NCBI RefSeq assembly: GCF_000165395.2
Contig: NW_026261571.1
Coordinates: forward strand, 1,636,501 to 1,700,500
Direction: 5' to 3'
DNA length: 64,000 nucleotides
Origin: Babesia bovis T2Bo
Taxonomy: Eukaryota; Apicomplexa; Aconoidasida; Piroplasmida; Babesiidae
Below, in pieces: positions 20,317-32,211 of the stretch. Numbering within the stretch: the stretch's first letter is position 1; every line of letters begins with the position of its first letter. The translations under genes and the position numbers were made by a program. The notes beneath the pieces are model-generated. The model made no database searches, was not told the origin of the DNA, and saw only the letters and a list, made by a program, of their open reading frames with translations.

Positions 20317-22193
20317 TTAATCTATAGGGTCAGATATGGGATCGTTAACGTCAAAAACCTCCTCCTCTGAACTTTTCATCAGAGAGGACCACGTGTTAGT
20401 AAGCTTGCTAGTAGCCTCTGCCCGAGCTTTTTGATCCTGTGACATATATCTCTGCACTCCAGTAACTTACCTCCGTCGTAACTTTGTCCGCATAGGCACT
20501 CGCTGCCTCCGATAACGCAAGAAACTTTGCCTTGAGCTCATCGTTAGCAGCGCAATCCGCAAGCCATTTGGATTTAATGCGGATAGACTTTAAATATGCC
20601 ATAATAGACACACGCGCATGGCGTTTCTTCAGCTTCTTGAGTATAAAAAACATAAGATCCTTGGAAGACCAGTAACTCGTGTGTGACTGCAGAATGCCCA
20701 AAGGGCTCAACAGGTGTTCAGTGATGTCTTCCTGAAGCTGGTAATCATATCGTCGTGGGAGATGACCTGAAGACTGACGGTTCATGTCATGCAATGCACT
20801 TGATGATTGCTGAGATAAGCGCTCTTCCTCGAACATTGCTTGGACAGCATCGCTGGCCTCAGCATCCTCAATCCAGGTCTCACCATCGGGTATTATCGAT
20901 GTTGATTCAAATGCGTCACCAGGGTGATCAGATGGTATTGCAATGGATCCAGGTGATATGACACCATTGGCAATAGCCGCATCAGGTTTTGTGGATGTCT
21001 TCTCCCTGAGCTTCTCCTTGAATGTACCCAAAGCATCCAGTCCTGTTGCATATATAGTCCCAAAAAAAACCTACGCTTATCGTGGACAGCTACATTGTTC
21101 ACAAGAACGCTGTTACTCTTATTGGTTCCCCACCAACTGAATATGCTCCGGCCAATGGACGTTGCAACGTCGCTGATGTTATCAACAATCATTGATTTGG
21201 CCTGCTGGACACTACGCTCCCAACCATACCAATTCTTGAAGCCATTGTTCTGCCAAAATGGCAATATTTCAGGCTCGGGAAGGTTAGGTACATCCCTGTA
21301 TATCAGCCGTTCCCATCGGTATGCAACTGGGTCATAGGGGTGAAATACATTGAAAACTTCTACACCAGCAGGTAATGGCATGCCCGACGTCATGTACTGA
21401 GGTGATTGAAAAATAGTAAAACATGATAAAGGACTCCCAACAGCAAACATGTAGTCAATCTTGCTCCTCAACCTAGGACGCTCCTCAAAAGAAAGGTTTG
21501 ACACCCTTCCAGGGTTACCATGCAAAATCTCGTGTAATATAAGTGAACCCATAGAATAACCAATAATGGCAATTTTTGAATTCACAAACCTGCCAGACGG
21601 ATGATGGCGTAAACGTGAAATCTCGCCCTCCAACTCATTGACAACACTCTCAAGTATAAAGTCACAGTATCGCGAATTAAGATAGAATCCAATGTCCAAT
21701 ATGTGACTCGTCAATACACGACGAGTGTCCTTGGCAGTAGATATGTAAGTATGGTCAAAAAGCCTATATACAATATATATGCACTAACAAGACCTACATG
21801 TTCTGTGCATCTATAATGTAGCGCTTCCAATTAATGAACTGGAGATGCGTCCTTAGAGTATCCTGATAAAACCAATAACGTTTGACGCTCTCCATGGAAT
21901 AGCGCATCATGCGATAGTCAGAAGACAAAGCACTGTTATTCGTGCCGATGCCATGAAGCACGAATATAATGTAGTCAACATCAGAGCCATGGTCTGGTTT
22001 AGTACAAATGTTCAGCTTGTGCAGCAAACATGAGTATTGCTGTTCCTGCTCCTTGGCAACATTGTCTGCTCAGGGAGTCAATAACATAGATGGATACACA
22101 CATCATGTATCTTGGATCAGTAAAATGCAAATATAAAAACGTACCACTAGAAGCGTGAATCCCCGCTATTTGCAGAGATTCCTTAGTCGACAT
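20317..22193 (-). CDS. DDHD-domain phospholipase (PA-PLA1 type)
   Basis: Exons on the minus strand: 22193-22145, 22065-21798, 21763-21075, 21042-20471 and 20436-20317 (introns 79, 34, 32, 34 nt); at least 565 residues. An N-terminal extension is possible because the frame stays open upstream to about 22258. The lipase strand carries FVLHGIGTN, followed by the nucleophile elbow GYSMG (Ser) and by GSPLSCF and FNVFHPYDPVAYR, the order seen in intracellular DDHD phospholipase A1 enzymes. The DDHD region follows, with RRYDYQLQE and a final acidic tail. These enzymes hydrolyse phosphatidic acid and other phospholipids at ER/Golgi membranes. The 79-nt intron is unusually long for this window; a mini-exon within it was rejected because it introduces a stop. 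Confidence 0.83.
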
Positions 22194-22471
22194 GTAGAAT
22201 TCAAGCAAGTGGATGCATGAGCCCGGTGTAAGCGACACGTTGGGTGTCTTGCCGCAGGGAAACTATAACCATACAAATTATAGTTAGAATAAATTTGTCT
22301 AATTACTAGTAAACAGCACTAACGATTATTCGTCAACAGCACCTTGAGCCCATCTCAACGAGTGGTAGGTAATCCAGTATCCCCGCTTCCAACAGCGAGC
22401 TTGGAGTCTATAATTCAACTGATATTATACAGATGTTTTTTGCTCTATTGTTTTACTTCACTGTATCTACA
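22194..22471. promoter_or_regulatory. Divergent promoter between DDHD phospholipase and Fe-SOD
   Basis: A 278-bp spacer between opposite start codons. It must drive both genes unless the SOD starts at 22433, in which case it is shorter. Confidence 0.45.
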
Positions 22472-23175
22472 ATGGCCTTCAAACTACCAGCGCTCCCTTA
22501 CGGCATGAGGGAACTCATCCCTCACATCAGCGAGGAAACCTTGAGCTTCCACTACGGCAAACACCATGCAGGCTACGTCAACAAGCTAAACAGTACGTAT
22601 TATTACCCATGAATAAACTTTTTTAGGTCTCATCAAGGGCACACCTATGGAATCATGCACTATCGAAGGTTGTTATAGGATTCCATATTATCCATGATGC
22701 CACAGAGCTGATACTCGGACAAACCGGTGCCGTATTCAACAACGCAGCACAAATATGGAACCACACCTTCTACTGGAACTCCATGGGACCTAACTGTGGA
22801 GGCGAGCCCACCGGTCCAATCCGCAAGAAGATCGAGGAAAAGTTCGGCTCATTCAGCGCATTCAAGACCGATTTCTCTAACCTTCTCGCAGGACATTTTG
22901 GATCCGGTTGGGGATGGCTGGTACTAAAGGATGATGGCACAGCTGATATTGTCCAAACCCATGATGCAGGATCACCATTAAAGGAGAATCTAGGACGCCC
23001 ACTACTATGCTGTGATGTCTGGGAGCATGCTTACTACATTGACTACAAGAATGACCGTTTGAGCTACATTAACAGTAGGTTGTATCAATCCTATATATAT
23101 TCCACAGGCTGGTGGAATCTTGTCAACTGGGACTTTGCCAATAAGAACCTCGAAGCTCCCTTCAAGTGGTCTTAA
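22472..23175 (+). CDS. SODB: Iron superoxide dismutase
   Basis: Exons 22472-22592, 22627-22668, 22706-23074 and 23108-23175 (introns 34, 37, 33 nt) give 199 residues, the usual size of apicomplexan cytosolic Fe-SOD. Metal ligands are visible in [14 protein letters not shown] (His ~26), WNHTFYW (His ~73), and [13 protein letters not shown] (Asp and His, ~158-162). The enzyme dismutates superoxide to hydrogen peroxide and oxygen. An in-frame ATG at 22433 would add 13 mostly hydrophobic residues; since the conserved protein starts MAFKLP, the ATG at 22472 is preferred. Confidence 0.95.
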
Positions 23176-23309
23176 AAACTAAATTTTTATAATTCCTTAT
23201 TTACTGCCGAAAACTAGAGCTTTTGGAAAATGTGTCCTTGCGGTCTTCTATACCCCGCCTTCTTCAAGGTCACTAGAACTGAAATCAATATATCACACAT
23301 CATCATTAC

Positions 23310-25342
23310 ATGTCCTGGTGTATCCATATATCAATGTATATTGCTTCATTCAGTGCCAAAGAGCATTTTTTACATGAAGTTAATCGGTTATATATCGTAC
23401 CAATGCTACGTACTCGAAATGCATCTGTAACAGCGCTACATACACCAGTATCGCAATGTGTAAGCAGACGTGGGTCCCAGGGTTACATGTATTCCACTTC
23501 ATCTAATGCACAATGGCCTTTTGAAGATAGCTCTGATATTCCGGAAGAAACTACAAGGGATACAACAACACATATAAAGCGTAGGAGGCACTCAAAGTTG
23601 AGTAATAAGGCATTGAAGCTTATAAGGTCCATTGAAAGATTGTATCGCCCAAAGACTGCTGTAACCCAGTTCAGCAATATAGATAATGATGGCATATCTA
23701 CTGATTCACTATTGCTACCACGGGATAAACGTGACGTATCTCTAGATACTATTCCGTCTAGCGATACAAGTGAATACGGGCCGACTAAGGCATTAGTGCG
23801 TAGTATATATAGGTCCGCAACGGGGAATGTGTTCAACGACGCACTTTGGAAGCGTTACGTCCACAAGATATCAGCAATCCACTCAACACTTAAACCAGCG
23901 GATCTGTGTATTGTGCTTTACTCCTTTGCTAAAGTCAAGTAGGTTCTGTAGAGTATGTGCCATAGATTCAGATACCTAGATAACGAGTTGCTCAAGCTGC
24001 TGACGCCCTTAATCGTCCGGAATATATCCAATCTCTCATGTGGAGGTAATGACTAAGTGTGATTGTCAGAAATCCATAGGCGCAGCTTTGATACTTAACG
24101 CCCTTAAACGATTGGAGGTGCCGAATCATGATATCATCGAATTGGCTACCAATGAATTATGCCTTAAGATGGACCATGCCAATCTACAGGATATCGCACT
24201 TACAGCAAACGCATTGGCATACTTCCAGGTGCAGCACCATAGATTTTGGAATATGCTCACCAGATCGGTGTCATTGCGACACCACCAAATGACACCATTG
24301 CAAGCATCACTTATCTTGGCTAGCCTGGCAAAGATGGATATGAGAAACCCCCTGATGCTAAGGTTGCTGAAGGATAAATTAAGAGCCGCAGTTGAACGCG
24401 GCGATCTATCGCAGGAACTACTTACATTATGCTTCCATTCTCTGGCGAAACTCGACTTCTCCGCAAACAATTTCTACAACGCCTGCACGGAGCAGTTTAC
24501 GCAAATGCTAGATATGGTAAATACATATTCACATTTTCATAATGTCCAGCAACCTGAAGCTGTAGATACCCAATCCTTGGTACTGTACCTCTACACTGCA
24601 GTCTGTATCCTGGATGTACCACAAACGGTATGTTGTTGATGTTGTTCTGACACTCTCTAGGCCATTGTGAAGTGTCTGGAAGTCTTGGCACAACGAAAGG
24701 ATGTCTTGAGCAATTATAAAGCTGGGAAGATGAAGTTTGTAATTGACTTCTTGGAGAATAAATATCCTGGTAGGTCAGATATCTAAGGTTTATAATATGT
24801 AGCTATACTGGAAGTACTAAATAAGGAAACTTTGGACCTACTGGATAAGATCAAGGAATATAAATTGTACAAGGTAATGTAGGCAAAAGTCCCTGAGATC
24901 CCTACAGGCCAAGAAGACGTTATCCAGGTGGTCACTGGAAGTCTCACGCTGCCTCAAAAAGCATAATATACGGCATCGCACTAATGTCCAATTGGGCCAT
25001 CTATACGCTGATATACTAATACCAGACCTCAGTGTTATAGTTAAATGTGCTGGTATGTTTTTGCTGACTCGAGTCATTTATGGGCAGGGCCGTTTAGCTA
25101 CTACGTCAAGTCACAAAAACTAACGACATTCGCACAAATCGAACATAAAGCATTGACAATGAAGGTATGATTTTAGTTACACTTTTAACTTTATAAAGGG
25201 ATACAAAGTATGCATACTGCCATATTATGAATGGAACGCCCTAAAGACAGACGATCAAAAATTGGAATATCTCAAGAAGTTCGGTGAAACATGGGCATCT
25301 GTGCACTTTGGGAATGGAACTGAGCAATTGGATATGGCATAG
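23310..25342 (+). CDS. RAP-domain protein with FASTK-like helical repeats
   Basis: Eight exons: 23310-23938, 23972-24045, 24080-24627, 24661-24769, 24803-24873, 24908-25052, 25088-25164 and 25199-25342; introns 33, 34, 33, 33, 34, 35 and 34 nt; 598 residues. The start may instead be 23334 or 23403; each leaves a basic, mitochondrial-type leader. The middle consists of helical repeats (LKPADLCIVLYSFAKVK, QASLILASLAKMDMR, LLTLCFHSLAKLDFS) resembling FASTK/OPR RNA-binding repeats. The C-terminal RAP domain is split over the last three exons and contains DILIPDLSVIVKC and YKVCILPYYEWNAL. The likely role is mitochondrial RNA metabolism, as for the RAP gene at 16065. Confidence 0.8.
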
Positions 25343-25736
25343 ATAAGTCCAGATGGTAGAACATAGCAATATGACGACAATTGACAACATAAACTACGTC
25401 AATGATACTGCTAGCTTACTAAGTGGTACATTAGTAATATAGCCCATACCACGATGTGATATGACTATATATACAACCCAGCTGCTATGGCATCGTGATA
25501 ACAGTGTGTAGACAAAAGAGAGAATAGGTTAACACATTATAAGAACATGTAGTTAACATTCATTTTACACCTCAAAAATGACTACTAGGCCACCAAAAGG
25601 TCACTTTTTATCAAACTAGTCTATTCACAGCTTTGGGACCTCTCCTGCAAGAAGCGGGTCTTTGAATGGATAAATTCAACCAGAAATAACCGGATAAAAT
25701 CATCCATATAAACAGTGTGTAAATACATTTTATATT
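25343..25736. other. Intergenic spacer
   Basis: About 390 bp, AT-rich, between two plus-strand genes. Nothing coding is seen. Confidence 0.4.
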
Positions 25737-26578
25737 ATGGACAAGCCAGGAAATAATACAAGTGACCCTGGAGGTGATAACAGTTCACAGTAGGTAGAAG
25801 AACACTTTTTAGTAACTGATACAGATATCTGACTTCAAATATATTGAAGTACGACTCTAAATATGAACAGGAAATCCGCAGCCACGGCTTACAGCTAAGA
25901 GGAGAATGCCTCCCTGACATAAAGGATATTAATATGTCCTATCGAGATGCTTGGCTTGTCGGGAAGCAAGGTATAATCAATATAAAAGTTTCATCAGTGT
26001 TAGGTTGCTTGGCAGTAAGAAGAAACCTATGGGATCCACACCTGTTTTCCGGTATATGGTATTTTGTATGTGATGGAACAGATCCAGTAAACTTTTTGGT
26101 GCTGCATCCTCACAATGCCGGGGATAGGTGGCAGAAAAGGTCGATCAGGTATGTCATAAGGTACAGTGATTCCATATATACAGCATGTGGGAGCTTATAG
26201 ATGGCTTCTGGGTGGCCAACAAATATCGCATATTATATCAACCCAAAGATAATGACGGAAGTGCATTGTCATACGCAACAAGGACAATGGTAATAGAAGG
26301 ATTTACACGCAATTTTTATGAAGCTATGATCAAGTGCATACAGTAGGTTACACATAATAGCATATATTGCCTCCAGTGAGGGACAGGTCAGACTACAAAT
26401 GATGTACCATGAACTGAGAGACCTGCGTAAACAGTTTACATGTAGCGATGCATCTAGATGTACGCCAGCTGATTCAAGGACTAAACGCAGCAGCCTGGGA
26501 TACACGCGTAACAAAGATTTAACCTCTATATTGAAAAACAAAGCCAATGATCAAACGGATACCCAAGAGAAGCAGTGA
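25737..26578 (+). CDS. Hypothetical protein, unrecognised family
   Basis: Exons 25737-25789, 25825-26148, 26184-26342 and 26377-26578 (introns 35, 35, 34 nt) encode 245 residues. There is no signal peptide or membrane helix. The central part is rich in Trp and aromatic residues (NLWDPHLFSGIWYFVC, MWELIDGFWVANKYR), indicating a compact globular domain. The C-terminal ~60 residues are charged and helical, with several Arg/Lys clusters. All splice junctions keep frame and the composition is clearly coding. Function is unknown. Confidence 0.7.
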
Positions 26579-26829
26579 TTCCTACTGTGGCAGGTTGGGG
26601 CATACGATTTAGGCACTTCAGACCTTATAGTGCTAAATATCAACTCATATACCCATAAGGCTTGAGATATAGTGTTAAAGTAACTAATCTATATGCACTT
26701 TTTTGGTAATATTATTCGAAGAAGTGCCACGTATATAGCGATTGAATGTTTAAAATTGTAAAAATATTAGCAAAATTATCAGCAAAAGGCAAATTTATGT
26801 AAAGCCATCTGAGATTTAGGATTAGCATA

Positions 26830-28038
26830 CTAAACAAACTTACGCTTATTCAAATGAGCCAAATATGCATCACGCAATAAGTCGCGAGTCTTGCAACTCT
26901 CTGGCGGCTCGTAGAGCTCCTTAGGAGGAGCCTTCATACGCTTAAGGTAGTAATGTATCTTTTGTGCGTTCATCGACTTCTCGCGACTGCACTTCTTGTC
27001 GAAATAAGTGTAGTCAACCTCATACTCAAACTCAAACCTTGCAGAAGAGTTCATTGGGTAGTCACGGTCGAAAACATTACCATCCACATAAAAGATCACA
27101 CCGTTAAGCCTAGTAGATAACATGCGATTATAACGACCAGTGCGAACAAATTTGAACGCCTCATGTTCACGGTCGAACAATTTAGGCAATATACCGATGG
27201 TTATTAAAATGAAAAAAGCCAGCATATGGAACCATGACAAGGGTGTCATGCCCGGTCCACTGGGAGGATCTGTACCAGAACTACGGAATGATGAATATAT
27301 AAATAGTAACTAACCTGGCAGAAGAATGCGTGGGTCTATCGGAACTAGAAGTCCTAGAAGATGGTCTGTCATCGCTATGGCAGTTATACCCCGCTCTTCG
27401 ATTAGGACGGTAGTTGGGATTGCTGTGTTGGTTAAATACATTACGGAAAAAATCTTCTGATCTCATGTAAGAAGTAGTGTAATGAGAATGCTGCTGTGGA
27501 TTATCACTAGCAGAATCTACATGGCGACCACCAGACGAAGTGAGGCTATGAAAAGCTTCAGATATCTTGTTGAAAGCCTCACTAGCATATCTGGCGGAAT
27601 TCTTGTCAGGATGAAATTTAAGAGCCAACTTCTTGTAGGCCTTTTTAATGTCATCGGTACTGGCATTACGAGATACGCCAAGTACGTCATGGTAATTTTT
27701 GCAAGCCAAGATCTTTAAACACTCACGGTTAAGAGCAGCTTCCTGCGCACCACCAACGCCATTGCGAGAATCTGATGTACCTGAAGAACGACCTGCATTA
27801 CCAGAGCCAGAACTCCCATAACTAAAACGATTACGAGCTTGCAACTTAGCTTTACAGGTGACTAACAAAGTTTTCACCTCATCAGTAGGATACATCGACT
27901 TAGCCTTCTCAAGAAACTTTATAGCCTACAAAGCGTAATCATCCATAAATAAAACCGTACCTTAGGAAGGTCATCCTTGTCCATCGCATTTTTTGCAATG
28001 TTCAAGCATTTAATCGCCTCATCCTTGTTAGCAAACAT
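26830..28038 (-). CDS. ER membrane DnaJ protein, DNAJB12/14 type
   Basis: Exons on the minus strand: 28038-27961, 27925-27315 and 27280-26830 (introns 35 and 34 nt); 379 residues. The N-terminus ([16 protein letters not shown]) has the helical hairpin typical of DNAJB12/B14. The J domain occupies ~residues 90-155 with an intact HPD in [10 protein letters not shown] Ser/Gly-rich linker follows, then one membrane helix ([16 protein letters not shown]) and the DUF1977-like C-terminal domain with the paired YDRYYP-like strand VFDRDYPMN. These proteins recruit cytosolic Hsp70 to the ER surface for membrane protein quality control and ERAD. The topology is a tail-side anchor with the J domain in the cytosol. 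Confidence 0.9.
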
Positions 28039-28583
28039 TGTAAACCGTCAACAACGTATGAATAAAATCCTACCGCAATAAACATACAAGCAGCATTAAT
28101 TAGTACAAATAAATACAACCATATACACAATACATTTGCTACATAGGTACAATGACATATATGCCATAAATTAGCATACGAGTCAGAATACAGTACATAC
28201 CGCACACGTGGACCTAAGGCAAAATTCTAACATGAAGCCCTATACAACCCATATAAACTAAGCGGTTTAAAGGATTCTAACTCCATATGCAAGATAAACA
28301 TAGAATGCAAACCCCCAACAAATAACGTTTTTTACACAGTTGCACATCCAACGTGTCTAGCGCGATCATTAAATTATTACGCGATATCTAAAGTCAACAT
28401 ATTTAAACAGTTAAAATATATGTTGTCTTAATTAAACATGTTCATTATATGCACGTTTTGTGGCATTGTTATCAGTTTAAGGCAAGCGAATGTGATATAC
28501 CTCATTACATAAGAAGCATGCGATATGTAGTACAGAATAATTCAATGATAGTCTCCTTCCTGTATATAATATATGTTTAGTGG

Positions 28584-28749
28584 ATGAAATTTGTTATGTC
28601 TGTGCTTATCGAAGTAAACAACGAACCTGCCGCTGTACAGATTGGAAGATTGCGTAAGCATGTTTAATAAAATCATGTGTTAATGGCAAGCTATAAGTAA
28701 AGCAAAAGGGATAGGACAATTAACTCAAAATCTTGCTTGTATTGTATAG
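28584..28749 (+). CDS. Possible small two-exon ORF
   Basis: Exons 28584-28653 and 28691-28749 with a 37-nt GTAAGC...CAAG intron give 42 residues (start MKFVMSVLIEVNNEP). It lies in the spacer between the divergent DnaJ and ASH2 genes. Composition is plausible but there is no recognisable family, so it may be part of the ASH2 5' UTR or chance. Confidence 0.22.
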
Positions 28750-28914
28750 CCTCATATTTGAGCCATAAGGTTGTTGCCTAAATTTTGGTGCAGTAACATC
28801 ACTTTATTGTCAGTTTCCAAGTATTATATCGCATGGTGAATTCATGGATTACAACTACTGAATGCATAGATTCTTTAATATTGTCCAAACTTTAATTTCG
28901 CAGTGACATTCAAA

Positions 28915-30047
28915 ATGCCAGCTGAAAAGCCGAAAAAAGCCGTTGACCTGGCACTAGAAAATAAAAAGCAAAAGATTATATTCCATCCAGATCTGGAATA
29001 TAACTCATTTGATGTGAGGTAAGTTAAAGTGTATATCTATAATTATTATAGATACGCGGAAGTTGAACCGCCGGCAAAAATATCGGAAGATAGATTAACA
29101 TATACGGGCTCTACCTTATGGTGCACTGCACTTACAAGAGGATGTGCCACTACAGGAAATTGGTATTTCGAATGTAAAATCGGTGAGCCAATACCAAATT
29201 GGCGTAACTTCAAGCTGCGAGGGTGGGATTCAGAGAATAATATAGGAGGGATTGTAGATAAAAACCCACATCTGGAGTCGGTGTTGAAACCTTGTGTTAG
29301 AGTGGGATATGGAGCTAGACTAGCGAGATTCGAAAGTCCACTAGGGTCAAACGCTTTCAGTTGTGCTATCGGACAGGTAGGTGTTTTATAGAACAAAACA
29401 TAACTTATAAGGATAAAGGAAGAATATATCAACATGACTCTATTATATGTCCACCAGAAGATTTGATGGATGACCTGAAACCAGGAGATATAATCGGTTG
29501 CGCCCTTAAGCTGGGAACGCCCACAACTAAAGTTCCCGATCCACGAGCAATAGCATACCTGTGGGCATTCGTCAAAAAAGGATTGCTTGCTGAGGTCTCC
29601 AACCCCAATGCACTAGAGGAATTAATGGTAATCAACAAGGACTCTGAATTAAGGTTTTCCGTCAACGGTGTGTGGAGAAATACAGTTGTCAAAGATCTGT
29701 ACTGCGTGGAGTACCATCCAGCAGTCTCAACATTCATGGGCGCTTCATGCACATTAATAGTTGGACCCGAGTTTAACTATGCGCCACCAGACAATACATA
29801 CAAGCCAGTTAACGAAATGACCAATTCAGAGTATCCATGCAAAGGTGAGCTGCTGAAGTTCTGGATACTGGGAGATACGTCCGTCCTCTCAGAAGGCGCG
29901 GTCATCAACAGGGAGTATCATAGAATTTCACCTAAAGAAGCAATGAGCTACGTTGCCAACCATATCGCTAATAACAGTGCAAAGACAAATAACTACACCG
30001 CAGAGAACAACAATGTGGTAAATGCAGAAACAAAACCTATTGCTTAA
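28915..30047 (+). CDS. ASH2-like SPRY-domain protein (COMPASS H3K4 methyltransferase subunit)
   Basis: Exons 28915-29018, 29052-29376 and 29412-30047 (introns 33 and 35 nt) encode 354 residues. The SPRY domain covers roughly residues 45-290. ASH2-type marks are NWYFECKIGEP, the strand CVRVGYGARLARFESPLG and FSCAIGQ followed by KGRIYQH, and the lid strand DLKPGDIIGCAL. ASH2L forms with RbBP5 the core activating module of MLL/SET1 H3K4 methyltransferases. There is no PHD or winged-helix region here, so this is a minimal form made of little more than the SPRY domain, as in other apicomplexans. The convergent CLPTM1 stop is 95 bp away. Confidence 0.8.
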
Positions 30048-30142
30048 CATTATTAGCTCACGTTAGAATAGCTATCTAAGCGGAAATATAACTGCCAATG
30101 ACAACAGCTTTCCTAACGCCTTGAAAATGAACGATCAATAGA

Positions 30143-32011
30143 TCATCTACGTCTGGCGGGACCCTCATGTGTGTTGGCCCTGCCGCCAGATGCAGAGTCG
30201 TCCAAGGCTTTTTTGCCACCTTCCTGCTCCGAAGATTCAATTTCAGGAGTGGGAGCCTTCCATGCCGATGGGCGATTAGGGTCTACGCGATATGCCCAAC
30301 GCTGGTACAAGTAACAAAAGAAAATAATGTCGTCACGGAAACATGATAAACGATGCATCCAAGGCATCTCAATCAAAAATGATGCCACGTCGTCAACAAA
30401 CGTATTCAGTGATTTGTATATCAACGCACGCCACGGTAAATGATCTACCGATTTCAACTTGTAGTTAATGTAAATCTGAGGAGTCATCATAATAAAACCA
30501 AAAGTATAGACTGAACCTGCAGCCACCGATATAATATAGGAATACCATGATTTGTGCTTGTCATAAAATAGAGAGTAAATGGCATAGCCCAAAACACAAG
30601 GTAACATAAGAATGCTCATGTACTTAATAGCAATGTGGTCATACTTCCTAGTGTTTGATTCCACGTAGTTCTGCATGATATAGCATAAGAAACAAATAAC
30701 ATACCTTGGCATTATCCAACTCAATAAAGGGATACTGACGCTTAAAACGAATCCTAATTGCCTTGCTTACCTTCCAAGCAGAAGCAACCAGACCTATAGC
30801 AATCTCGAAAATAATCAACCATGAAACATTCTCACTGTCGAAAATGTACAAAGCAACAATGATGTCACAAACAAAACTGATAATAACCGATAATGCCGAT
30901 AAACCCTCCATAGAGTCGTTGCGATGCCAAAATTGAATGTCGTTCTTCAAAGCGAAGAATGAGAAGACACTGTGAAGTAATATAAAGGCACCAGAGAATA
31001 TCAACATGTAAATGTTCGTAGTCATCAAGGTACGCTTAAACATCTCAAACTCCTTAGCTGACTGCTGACCTAAAAGACCACCAGTCTCACTGTTCTTCTT
31101 GAACTGAGCGCAAATGAGATAATAAGTTGGACTACAAGTTGAAAAGTGTATATTCAACATCAATGGATTCCCAGCCATTTCAGGAGTTACGTGCTTGTAG
31201 TGCTCCTCAAGCACCCAAAACTGAGATAAATATAACAAAGGGTCGTAAACCTTATGACTGTCAACACGTTCGTAAACATGATAGTAAGGGTCATGAGGAT
31301 CCAATATATGCACACTAGTGTCGTAAACCACATTCACATCCAAACGAGGAATCCAATGCTTACGAAGCTCATGACTCTCGGGAATAACCTGAGAACTATC
31401 GGAAGATACCAAATTCACACCTTTTTCATGCTTTACTTCACGGAAAGTAATCAAAGGAAGAGACTTCACGATTATATGACCATCGAATCCTTCCCTCAAA
31501 ACTGACTTGTGAAAAGGTGTTGATCTAGTAGAGTAAGCCTTATGAGGAACTAGAAATACAGTTGCAAATAAATTAACATGCTCATCACTAAAGAAGTGAG
31601 ATCTAGCAGGTATCTGCAACTCTTCAACTTCAAAGGAACGATTGAACTTGTGTGTATAGACACGGTTCTCCGCAGAATAGACAAGATCAGCATCGGTTCC
31701 AAGTGAATTGAAATCAACATAAGACTTCTCACTAACATAAACAAAGACATCCTACAGTGTATAGGTAATAACATTGTCAAACCTACAAATAACTCGTTAT
31801 TTCTGAAATAGTTCCGGTATGAACCGTCCTTCCTACCAGATAAAGGAGTCACCTGATTACCCTGCTTAGATCTCCAGAAAGAAATCAATATATGCATCAC
31901 TACAATCTGCATAATGACCTGACAAAGCCATCCTAAATAGAATATATAGGATACATAACGACACTTACCGAAGGTGGAACGGCCACCCTCACGAGGCCTA
32001 TTGTCCGCCAT
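30143..32011 (-). CDS. CLPTM1-family multi-pass membrane protein
   Basis: Exons on the minus strand: 32011-31969, 31932-31787, 31751-30705 and 30670-30143 (introns 36, 35, 34 nt); 587 residues. One membrane helix follows a short cytosolic N-terminus (residues ~15-35), then a large luminal domain of ~230 residues, and then a cluster of helices beginning TNIYMLIFSGAFILL. The family signature is the KNDIQFWHRNDSMEGLSA stretch and, later, MTPQIYINYKLKSVDHLPWR. CLPTM1 proteins are ER membrane proteins; one human member acts as a GlcN-PI scramblase in GPI synthesis. That fits the PIG-C gene nearby, but the link is inference. The C-terminal tail is charged and low complexity. Confidence 0.88.
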
Positions 32012-32211
32012 TATGTCAGTTTATAACATGGATAAATGTTATTAATAAGAGTTATTGACCAGATGTGTGCATCAGCGTTCCATCGAAGCGTATTACATAC
32101 GTACATCATATGTACCCTCCCTCAGTCAGGCGGGGATAACTGAGTCGGAATTTCATATGTGGTGCCTTATAACAATAACACAATATCATATAGTATTACC
32201 ATACCATCAAC
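32012..32211. promoter_or_regulatory. Divergent promoter between CLPTM1 and aspartyl aminopeptidase
   Basis: A 200-bp spacer between opposite start codons, hence a compact bidirectional promoter. Confidence 0.45.

Noticed and set aside
22066..22144. Mini-exon inside the 79-nt DDHD intron (two 34-nt introns around 11 nt)
   Set aside because: The tempting 34+11+34 split puts a TGA in frame and breaks the reading frame.
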